From the NCBI RefSeq assembly GCF_009389715.1, contig NW_024067919.1:83501-147500 (forward strand): 64,000 nt of DNA, given 5' to 3'. Shown here piece after piece: positions 33,552-45,901 of the stretch; within the stretch, counting starts at the first letter, position 1; every line of letters starts with the position of its first letter. Under the pieces are notes generated by a model. That model had not been told where the DNA came from and did no database searches. It saw nothing but the letters and a program-made list of their open reading frames with translations. This DNA is from Phoenix dactylifera. Its lineage: Eukaryota; Streptophyta; Magnoliopsida; Arecales; Arecaceae. Made by a program: the position numbers and the translations under genes.

Positions 33552-36500
33552 ATGAAATTTCTAGGGTTCCGATGGGAGCGACGCCTGCTTCGCGACCTCT
33601 ATCGTTCCGGATCTCTCTCCTTTGCATCTTCTCGGATTCCAATTCCTCGCAGGCAGGTCTTTCCATCTCCAATCTTAAAACCATCTCTTTCGGCTCTTCG
33701 CGCCTACTCCACTGGTACGTTTACTCTCCTCTCTTTGGTTATTCTAATATATCTTGGAAGAAATTTCTTTCTTATTTCTAACCAATGCTCGGAAACGTAT
33801 GAAATTTCAGTGCTTTTGAAGATTTTGAGCATGCTGGTTGTCTTTAAGAGAGTCGTCCTGTGCTCTCTGTTGAATTTTCTAAGCAATTTTAGTGATAATG
33901 GAGAAATTTGGGACGTTAGGAGATTACATTTAATTGGAACTTATCACAATCTAATGTATCTTCTTTTAAGCTTCTTATGGTTGTTGCTAGGGCTCAATTT
34001 CGTTTCCTGGCAGTAATCGTCTTTCACGTACTATTGTTTTGATGATTTTGACTATGTCTCAAAACAAGAAATTAGATAATTTGGTTGAACCTAGAATTCT
34101 CGAGTTACATCTTGTTCAGATGTTAATTTACGGTATTCTGTAATTAATTGAAGAAATATTCTGTATCCTCTGCTGGATAAATGCAAATTGCTGGTCTTCT
34201 ATATTGTTAAGTTATAAATCGAATACCTAACTCAAAATTTGATTATCTGTTTGAACTCCTCATCACCTTAAAGGTTGTCGCTGCAGGATCTTGTAATATT
34301 CTCCTTCTTCTTATTGACCTATCAATGATCTTTACTTCTTTTTTAGATAACTAACAAGCTGATTCAATTGAGCATAACTTGCTTGAAGTAAATTAGCTTA
34401 AGATACACCTTTATACAATGTAGTCAATCATAAAATATGTCTCCAATGAAGAAACTATGCTTAGTTTCTTTAGTTAAGCTTGGTTAATTGTCAATTTATT
34501 GAAAGACTATGGAAGTGAGGATGCTGACAAAACTGAATAATTTTTTAAATGGTTCAATGTACCTTCTTTATACAGTTTTCATGTGATCTTACTCATTCAT
34601 ATTTTGAAGTACTGCATAAGGAAAAATTAACAATAATAGGAAAAAGATTAGTAGACTTATTTAAAGGACTTGGACATCTACAGTGACTGTTTCACATGTG
34701 AATTTCTTTATTGCATATACCTTAAATCCCACAGAATGCATGTGAACTTGCTGAATTTAAAATGATAAATTAACGATTCTCTTATTCTCTAGCCTTACTA
34801 GCAAATTGACATATGCAACATGCGTTTAAGCAAATAGTGAATACAATAAATATTATAAATATAAATTATAATAAAATAAAATAAAGAAATAAATTGAATT
34901 CATAAAAATTCATATAAAAGAAATTACTACAGTAAAGAGAAATAAAATAGACAAGAAAAGCTAATAAAAAGATCAAATGAGAAAAATTAGAAAAAACAAG
35001 TTTAAGAGTAAAATAAGTTAAAAGCATATTAAGAAGTAGAAATTAAAAGTACATAATTAAGACAGAAAATTCAACTAATAAAATAGAAATATGATTTTTT
35101 TAAAACATAAATGAAATAAACATAAGAAATTAAAATGGCATAAAATTGAATTGTAATATAACAAAATGGTATACAAAAATGGATATTAAAATAAAAATAT
35201 AAGCATGCAAAACAAGAAATTTAAAGATAAAAAATATAAAATACAAAAATATAAAACATAAAATAAAATAAGAAGGAAAATAGATAAGATAAATTATATA
35301 AGCTAATTAAACATGAATACTGAGGGGAGTGGTAGGATGGGGAAGGAGGGGAAGAAATGAAGGGCAATGGCAGAGAGAGGATATGGGAGAGAGCTAGATG
35401 GCAGCTAGGGGAGAAAGAGAGTGATGTGAGAAAGAGAGAGAGGGAGAATGGGGGAGGAGGAGATTGGTGGTTGTGGATGGATAGATAGGGATAGGAGCTA
35501 GTGTAGGGGCGGAGGTGACATAAAGGAGGGTAGTTGAGAGAGAGAAAATGTATGAGATACATCCAAAAATTTTGGGATATGAAATTTGCTTGGTTAAGAG
35601 CAAGGATTTAAAAATTGCCAATTTGATGGTATCGCACCATTTCAATAGCATCCTAATACCAAGACAGGGTAGAGGATGTTAAAACTGATCATAGTTGGTG
35701 CATACTGCATCGCCTGACACAAACGAACTGGTATGGGCTTGTCATTTTAAATTAAATTTTGATATAATTAATTAAAAGTTATAAAATTAGATTAAATATA
35801 AAATAATATGAAATAGAAGATAACTTAAAGCTATTTTTAAAGGTAGTTATATTGCATTTTAGTAACTATTCCAATTAATTATTTGAATTTATAATTATTA
35901 ATGATAGCGAAATAATTGATTGAAAGTGAAAGAAAATTTAAATCTAAGCCCAATAAATGATTGGGTTGTAAACCCGGGGGGGGGGGGGGGGGGTGCGCCT
36001 AAACTTGAGTTATGTTTCACATCTATTGTTGCTTATTTTTTAAATGCCATAAAAAGAATGAGTATTGGTACCAGTATCAACATTATATGCGTCATATCAA
36101 GAACCACTTGAACATGGAAATAACCAAATAAATTCACTTAAACATATGGAGAGGGTTGGAATTAGACAGAAAATGAAGCTGGTGCTCATTTTTATAATAT
36201 AATTTATGTATTGATTTATGATTTTATAAGGCAACATGTGAATCACTCCCCTCCCATACTAATCTTTCCCTTGAGGATTTGATAGAACCATCTTCATCCA
36301 ATGTTTAGCATGATGTTTTTGTATGTGTTCATATGTCTAAAGCACAAAACATGGTCAAAATACATTGATGAGGTCCATCATAGGGAATGATTATTTCTTA
36401 AGCATCTTTTTGAAAGCTCTTGATTCCATTGGTGCTGACTATTCTTGATGTTTCTTTGATTTGCTAGAATTGTATCCACAACTTTCTGCCGACCTTCTCA

Positions 36501-39500
36501 AAATCATGGAACAAAGAATGGTAACAATCGAGCAAAGAAGTGCCTTCCTTCACAATCAAATCAACCGGGTAATGAAAATGTTTTCAAAATTTGTATGTTT
36601 GTCAAAAAATTAGGGCCTATTTGGTATTGATCTTGTTTTTCATTTTTATTTCAAATATCATAGAAGACAAATTGACTAGACTAAACAATATGTATGATGT
36701 ATTTATTCAAAGTGTTTCTAAAATCTTTAGAGTTTCTTGAAGCATAGATCTTATGCTTTCCAAAAAGAATGGAAATAAAAACAACTGACAGAATTTTTTC
36801 CTACAAATGCTACATCAATATCCATGTGGCATCTCAATAATTTGTAGAGAAATAAAAGAAGGGTGTTCCAATGTACAAGGTTCCCGTCATTGCAGGATTT
36901 GGGGAGGGTCAAATGTATGTAGCGTTACCCGTGCATGTGAAGAGATTGTTTCTATATTTCGAACCTATGACAAGTAGGTCACGACAAAACAACCTTACCA
37001 TTGTGAAATGAAAACTTGTCCTCGTTATAAATAGGGGAAACCATCCTTTTTTGCTTTTTGATTTGTATTCATCCCCTGTTGTGAAATGTCCATTTTTTCG
37101 GGCATTAATAGAATAAACTTTTTGTCATACTCAAATGTGGACATAGGTTTTTGACAAGAGTTGGACGTATTGAAGCTGAAGGCATCAATTGAGCCACAAG
37201 CTCTATGAATTGTACAATTTTTTCTTTCAATTAACTAAAACATGACGTCGCATCATCATTAACCGAGGTAGAAGCCATTCTCATCTTCATCCTTTGTTCT
37301 ATTTTGAGTATCAAAAGCTTTTCTCCCATTTGCTTGTATTGCTCGCATATCTGGTAGGACTTTAAAGAGTAGGGATTCTAGGCTCTAATATCATAGTAAT
37401 CCGATTAGGGAGAAGAAAGAAATTCCTTCAACTTGCTCAACTCGTATCTCTTGAAAGAAAATTTAGAAAATTGGCTAAAGTATGGTTTAGGTGTTTTCTT
37501 TCCCTTAATAAATAATAAAATCATTACAAAGCCTTTATTTATAGTAGTAAGATCCTCTCTTTTTATTTTCGTTAATTTTTTATTTGTAGAGAAATAAAAA
37601 TAGTAAAACAAAAACAATCCAAACATGCCCTTAATTACTAATTTTGTTTTTGTATATGTTTAACACAAGGGGAAGGAACAAAAACAAATTGGCCTCCCTT
37701 ATATTTTTATTTATTTCTTTCTACCAACATTATATTATGTTTATTTATTTCTTTCTTGCCACGTACATTGTAAAGGTACATCTGCTATAAGAAAGCCACC
37801 CTCTCCATCCAATTTGATCAAGACACAATGTGCAAAGCATAATTGATATCCACTTAATTTTGAATTAGGGGCATAGATCACACAGGTGCACTACTTGACT
37901 ATGGTGTGATTACATTAAATATCAAAATTATTCTGGATCACTTGTAACAAAGATATAGGTCATGATTGCTTAGATTTGGATGCCCTTTTGTAATGACTCT
38001 GATATTTTGATCTAGGAAGTCCGAGAAGCAACAATACCCATTAAAGGTGTCAAGCCCAAGTCAACCAGGCCTAGCGCAAGGGCAGCTTATTTTGTAATTG
38101 AGCCAAGCTTAAGAATGCTTAGGCCCAACTCACCTAGAAGAGCTACCACTAATAAAATGCGGGAGATGTTATCTTCTGATATGATATTCAGGCCAATTAG
38201 TTTTTTTGTTTTTGGTATTTTATATGTTGCCAAGGATGGACATAGATGACATTGGTAGGTCACCTGTAGACTTGCTCAACGGGTAGGTCGGGCTGGGTCG
38301 GGTTCCGGTGGAGCTCAGCCCAAGGTGCCAGGTCATTTAGTCAGACCCGTGCTCTACCCAGCCTGGCCTTCAGGCCTATTTCCTAGGTCTGAGCCTGCTA
38401 CTTATCGGGTTTCAAGCTTTCTGGCTGGGCCTTAGGTTTCCTAGAATTTTCGAAACACTTAAAAATTTTTCTAGCCAAACATGGCTAAAGGATTCAGAAT
38501 ACAACCAAAGTTAATCATGCTAATTAGCTTGATATCATTAAAGAAATTACACAAGCAAAATCTCTACTTCTCCATTTCAACCAGTCTAGTCATCGTCATG
38601 CATTATAACCTTATACAAAACTTCAGACATAAAACCAAATCACATGTCATCGCAAATTGCCAACTTTAATATTGTCAATAAGAAATCCCAATTGCTTATA
38701 TTGTCTGTCGTATTGGGATGATAAAAGCTAGTGTTTTTCGGACCTAGTCTTGGCAGCACCGAGGATGTCACAGCCACACAACAAGTGAGGCGATGCGTGC
38801 TGGATCTCATTCATTTTGGTGTACTTGGGCACCAGCCTGCCCTTGGTCTTTTGGGAGATTAGGATTTGGAAGAAGAACTTGTAGCTAACGTACAGCGAGA
38901 AGCTGTCGCCGAGGGTTCAGCTGACGAGAGTGGTGGGGAGTGGAGGAATGGAGAAGGGGTTGGTGCCAGAGTTAGGCTTCATGGCTTGCTGGTATGGTAG
39001 ACCGAGATGAGGAGCGAAGACTTGAGGACGATTCCAAATCGGGGCGGTGGCCTGGTGGTGGGATTGAGGGAAAGATGAACTAGTGGCGAGCGGTGACGAG
39101 ATGAGAGGAGACGAGGGGGTGGACTCTTCTCATTAGATTGGTGGGGAGACGAGAGGAGGAAAAGGCGAGGAACCTAAGAATCACTTCTCCTCAAAGGCTC
39201 GAACTGGTGGTAGCCTCACTAGCCTGGTGAGGGGTTGAGGCGAGGAGGCGATAACCATCAACTCCTCTAGTCCTTTCCTTAATCAGTTGCACTAGGCTGG
39301 GCCTAGGGCCTTTAAAGGGCGGGCTCAAATTTTAGGCCTAGCTCGGCCCGTCGAGCTCAAAAACCAAGCCCAAGCTCATCTAAATCACTTCGAGCTTGGG
39401 TGGGCCACCAGAAATTCGAACAATTCTAGTCCACCTAGTCCCACGTGGCTAGGGTCATGCAACCCACATGTGCTTATGATTGAATGAGCTAAATCAAGTT

Positions 39501-42500
39501 TCAATTTGTGCAACTTTTTTGTTTTTTTTTTAATTTTTTGGTAGACAAGTCAATGTTTTCTTGAGGGACCTACCGCCACCCTCCAACTGACTACCATACC
39601 TTTACTAATTACTAGAAGGGTGTTCCAACAACAACTTTGGATGTGAAATCAAGTGATGGAAAGTAATTTTTCAAAACCTCTTTCTACTCATAGATTAGAT
39701 GATAGTCACACACTACCTTTCTTGAGGTTTCTTTTTCCCAAATTCTCCTTCTAAATAAAACTTTTTTTGTCATGTATATTTTTAGTGTGGTGCAATGGTT
39801 TATATTATACAGAATAGGCAAAACAACCAAAATCCTCGTGTTTAGTCTACAATATTCAGTTCTTGAACAAGCCAAAATAAGGCTAATGTTTTATTTAGAC
39901 TATGAAAACTTCATATGGAGATGGCTGTCACGTTACAATCTAAGAAGATCTAAATATCTTTGGACAAGATTCCTAGATCCTATCATCACGACTGAAGAGA
40001 CCAAGGTCCGCCGTACCGGTACCGGTCGGCATACCGGTGGCGGCCTAGACCGGTACGAATCGGCCCCGGACCGGTCCGTACCGGTCACGTACCGGTCCGA
40101 ACCGGTTCCGAACCGGTTCTCCAACAATAAACCACCGGTACCGGATTCCACGCTGATCCGGTACCAGTCCCAGGCCGGACCGGTACGTACCGGCCGGTAC
40201 GGCAGACCATGGAAGAGACCATGATGCAGAATATCCACCCTTGCTACTCTTGTCCTAAATTTAATTTTTCAACATGAAATACTTCATCACTCTTTGCTAA
40301 ATAGTGTATCTGCTCTAGATTTTCAGGTTGCAAGCATTACTTTGGAAGCAACTTTAGGGTCGTTATGGTACTCCAAGCATGATGAGTTTTAATCACCAAT
40401 GCCCTTTTATAACATCAAAAAAAAGACATTAAGGGTAGCCTGTAAATTCATTTGTATTAGATGTTTTCATGTTTTTTGAGAGTGCCAAAGTTAACACCAC
40501 GAGCACCCATAGGTACCACATTGCATTTGACAAAGTCTTATTAAAATTGATCTTCAAGCTAAATTTGCATATTCCATACCTCTACAACCTTGGTTTTCTT
40601 GTCTTTCATGAGCCTTTTTTTCTTCTTGAGAAAGAAAGGGTCCGATCTGTATTATAATTACCTAAGTCAAAATGTTGAGGATACACCACTCAGGATGCGA
40701 ACATAGAACCTCCGGTTTTTAAGTGAGATAATCCTTGGTTCATCTTTCATGAGTCAAAGTGATATGATTCTAGGTGTGGGTTCAATCTTGAGTCCCAACT
40801 ACCTGACAAAGAATGTGGACATTATATTGTCTACACTCCTCATCAATAGTTGGCATAAGAGACTTCCAAGTTCACTTAGTGTTAGCACCACCTAAGTGTT
40901 AAGTAAACAAATATATGTTATTTGCAGATTTTGGCTTTTGTTGTCATTTCACATTAGAAAGATATCTATGACGACCTTTGGGTGGAATGCTTTATTGTAT
41001 GTAAGGGAGGGGAAGAGGTTTTGGGGGCATGCATCTATGTTTGTTTTTCTTCCTGAAGGTGACATGATGGAGGATCTCTCTGGATAGCATGCAATAGCTT
41101 AGATGGGCCTAATGGGTGAGGGAGCTTAGGGAACAGGCTAATTTGTTGCCATCCTAACCTACAAAAGAGAAGAGGGCAGAGAAGTAAGTGTCTTGATGAC
41201 TCTTAACAACTTGAAGGGCTTTAGATTTTTAAATTTGTTTAGAAGGCTACTGAGGACATTAAGTGACTAATTCTAACCAATGTCCAAGCAAATATCAACT
41301 CATGATAAAAGACAGTGAGAAAATTGAGGTTTAGAAGAGTAGAAAAGAGGATAATATCTGCCAAAATCTATGAATGAAAGAAAATGAGAGGGATCGACAA
41401 GAGAAATTGGGAGGGAGAGGGAAAAGAGGGCCCTGGGGGGGAGTTGAACCACTTTCCTTCTTGATAGTAATACTCACATCACAGTACTACTCAACACTAT
41501 CCCTTTACCCTTCCCATATTCTATATAGATACTATATTTTAAAGACAGAATAAACAAATTATTTTTTTTTAAAATTAAGTTTAATTTCAGGTCCAAGTAA
41601 TTTGTAGGTCAGGAAACTTGATGGCCATAATTTATGGGTCATGCAATTTAATTATTTTGATTCTAAAATAATGATATGATCTGGACTAGTCATGCTTCAA
41701 GGTTTGAGATTGACTCCTTAATCTAACGTCTGAGATTGATTCCATGAGAACTCCATGATCCCCGTCCATGTTCTTGGTTAAGGGATCAGATATCTCTGCT
41801 GATTCAAGCCTCCATCACTGCATCAAGATGCGGAATACTATGATCAGGCTTTACATTTTGGCCTCAATTAGATAAGGCTGAGATTTTAAAGATGTCAATT
41901 AGACTATTAGTCATCTAAGATGGTTAATTCTTCCCACAAAAGTGTGTTTGTGGCTGATTTACATGGAACAGAGGAGTAGAGGGCTTCAGAGAGAAATCTA
42001 AAATGTAGAATACAATGATCAGGTTTTGCATTTTGGCCTCAATGAGATAAAGCTGAGATTTAAAGCTGTCAATCAGACTATTAGTCATGTAACATGGTTA
42101 ATTCTTCCCTCAAAAGTGTTTCTATGGCTGATTTACATGGAACAGCGGAGTAGAGCGCTTCAGAGAGATATCTATGCATAAATTTTCGTTAATATGCTTT
42201 AGCAAGAGGTGCATATATGGGCTTTCCTTAAACAACCTGTAACAAGAGGATGACATGAATCATGCTTAGGTCTTGCATTGATTTTTGGATGGTCCTGAAA
42301 GACATCTCCAAGATCAATTAACTTTCAGCATTTTAATCAAGATGTTAGGGGATTGCCCTTTGTGGATTTGTTCAAAGATCATTTCTTAGGGTGCTGGATT
42401 CTTCAAGTTTGGATGACACAAAACTGTTGGACATCCAAACTCCGGTATTCGAACATATCCAATAGGTGTAATGGTACAGAGCATGTGATTTTGCATTCCT

Positions 42501-45500
42501 TTACCTCAGTTTTAAAATATTCATTCAAGAACTTTTAATGAGACAAGCAAGTGGACATCACTGTTGTATTTCTTTTGAACAAAATAACTTATCAGCATGC
42601 AAACTTTGCTTGCTCTGTATACTTATTTCAATTAAAATTTAGTATTGTTAAACTGTTTATCTTTTTTATGTACGAGTCAGCAAGTTGCACGATAATCACA
42701 TTCTCATTTCTAAATATACTAGTACGAATTATTCTTTAAATTATTGAAAACCTTCAAACTACTCATTAAAAAAAGGTGGCACAAAGAGAAACTTCAAACT
42801 ATTTTGAGAATATGTCCATTTTCCCATTATTATTGCAATTTAATAAGAATTTTTTTTTTCAAAAATTTGTTCTTGTCGGGCTATATAGATTCTTCTGTTG
42901 TTTAAGATATACCACTCATTTCATTCAATCTACCAACTTTCTCCTGTTTTTTCATTGAGCTACCATTTTTTTCCCTTCTTGAGCTAATCACTAACAAAAC
43001 TCTCTGACCATAGATATCATGTATTTTAAGATTTAATATATCGCCTAGTTTCACTTGATTGTTATACAACCTTTGTCCCTCAAGACTTACAAACTAGTTG
43101 TATACTCGGAGCTGCCTAAATTTCTATAATGATGATGTTGCATCGTTGTTAATTAAATTAGCTGACTAATTATCATGTTTTTTCATGTTTATGATGCTAA
43201 TTGAAGACAGCCAGCAGTTTCAGCAACAGAGTTTCAAAGGCCAATAAGGAGCTACGAAAACTAGGGAGCTCTGTGGAGCTGATCAAGGAGTTGAGAACCA
43301 AAAAGGAGGTAATTTAATTACTTTGCCTTGTTTAACATTATTTTTTAAAAATTCTCGACCAAAATGTAAATGATTGTAGTCTTGGTCATGGTTGACCATT
43401 ACTAACGTACCCTGTTAATTGACCTATGAACTGTTGCCTAGGTGTCATATGAATTTTTCCTTTCAAATCTCAAAGTTTCAGACTACAAGCTATGGTCATA
43501 TAAACTATGGTCATATCCATCAAGGCATGAACCCATGCCTTATTACTTGCCCACATTGACTCATTATTTCGTTTGAGGTCTTCCTTAAAAATTTCCCCAA
43601 GCTATTTTAATTCTTTTTCAATCACTTCTCTCTAGATGTTTACTTAGGTCTACTATTTCTTTATCTCAACTTTCAATCCATTCAAAAGACCTGTTCTAAT
43701 GAAGGCCTCCTCTGATGTTTTGCTAGACATGCTATATCTGATCATATATGTGCGTGTAGCACTAGAATATGAACCATTCGGTTGATGGCTTCATGCAGTA
43801 TCTGTTGATTTGCACTATTTTAGATGAAATCTTGGAGATTGGTGTACTAGACATTTACCAGAACTAAGTTCTAGTGATGTTTGGATCTAACATAATTTAT
43901 GAGTCCTTTTAAATTATCTTTGTATAAAAAAGATGCTGTTTTGATCCAACCCTAAATATCAGAAATTGGATATTTAGTTGAGGAGTCGACTTTTGAATTT
44001 GAATCTTTGAGTATTTTCATTTAACTCAAATTGGGGTAATTTCTTATTTACATGTAATATTTTAAAGGATATATTTTTAAATGATGTTCATATTCATATA
44101 AATAAACACTCTTTCTTGTGGTCCTGTTGGTAGCCTACCTGCTGAGCACTGACTTCTCTAACCAACTCATCCAACCGACCTCATGGTCAAACCAACCTAG
44201 GGAACTGATCCTTCTTAACCATCTGTTTATGCCTATTGATAAAGGCCAGCAGGGGCAGGCTAGGGATGAAAATGGGAAAGGAGGGTAGGTCCTTTGGGAG
44301 AATGAACAAGGGAAGATTGGGCAAAGATTATCTTGGTTTCTCTTACATTAGCAATGAGTGTCCTCACCTACATTAATAATGAGGATATAACTACCCTGAG
44401 CTTATCTGAAATTTAGAATGACTTATGCCATTTTTACATTATCTCATACCTTAACAGAGAATCAAATTGTTATTTGTTATCATATTGTTTCATTGAATCT
44501 TCACCTGAACTTTCATTTGATTTATGATACTATTGGAACTATTTGAATGCTTATCTATTTATGTGTTTGAACCTTTATTAGTTTCTCATTCTTTTTAGAA
44601 AATTAGATTTAGATTTCATTATAAAATGGTTGTAGTGAACCTTCACTTGAATTTTCCAATGATAATATGACATGTTTTAAAGGTGATCTATTTCCAATGA
44701 AAACTTAAATTCCTTAATCATGTTTGGAGTTTGCTGTTGAGCTGTGTACCGGCTGTAGTGGAGCTTTTAAGGGAAAGAGGACTTAGCATTATAAAGTTGC
44801 TCTTGGGTCTATTTTTTTTTTTTAACAACTCTGGCAATATAGTATTTTGGCATGGTGTTGCTTTGTAATTTCAAAAGACGTGTATAATAGATTATGTTAA
44901 AGTTTTGTTTTTCTATTTTGACTAAAATTAATGTTTTGTGCACACCAGGTTATGCTCTGTTAGATATATGCCTTCTTTGAGGATGATCCAAGTTTAATGC
45001 TACTTTTACACTGATTAATTCTAAGATTTATGTTTTGGGGCATGACACCATACCATAGCCTCAACAATGCAACTTATATACCTACTTCATATAATTGTTC
45101 CTTATACTAACCTACATAGCCCTACTTTTACCACTTCTATCTCGATCATCTTATCTTTCACATTCATAGGGTTTATTTCTTGTTGTTTTGAATAGTACAG
45201 AGCTTCAGGCTTTATTTGTCATTTCATAGATATTTTCCCCATAAGTCACCAAGGCATGTAATGGTCATATGACACTCTTGAAACGTCTTTACTGTTCAGC
45301 CACCAGTCTTCACTTATATATGTCTGTCTTTGTTCCTATTGTTTGTTAACGAAAATAAGATTGTTGAACTTGGCACCATGTATCTTGACCTTTAGCTTTG
45401 AGAAGGGCCATATTTTTTGTTGAGATTGTATTCTATATTCTATTTTCATTATATTGACTGGTGTTGGCACACACGTAAAGGAAGATGGTTGCCTGTAATG

Positions 45501-45870
45501 CCGTCTGAATAAACATATTATCTGCTGTTTGCATAATTGGTGAATGCAGTCACTTTTTCTTGGTTCATTCATCATTTCTGTTTCTTGAAGGAGAGTAAAA
45601 TAGAAAACACGGTGGATGTATTTGTTAAGAAGAAAAGATATGTATGTACAGGAGAGGAGATGGATGGATGAAGATGAAATTGGTTACCGGCTTGAAAGCT
45701 TTTCTAGGGGGGAGATGGATAGTTTCTAACTCTTTCTTCTTGTCCCATTGGGACTCTTTATAAGATAGTTATATAAAAAAGATGAAGGAAAAAGTTACAT
45801 ATAATGGCCATGTTGTTAATATAAAACTTTTTTCTGGATTGTCCAGCTGCAAAACTTTTGATGTTATGTG

Positions 45871-45901
<31 letters not shown>

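Noticed and set aside
39933..40238. Open frame with repeated Tyr-Arg and Thr-Gly words
   Set aside because: Produced by the ACCGGT repeats of the MITE at 40002-40211.
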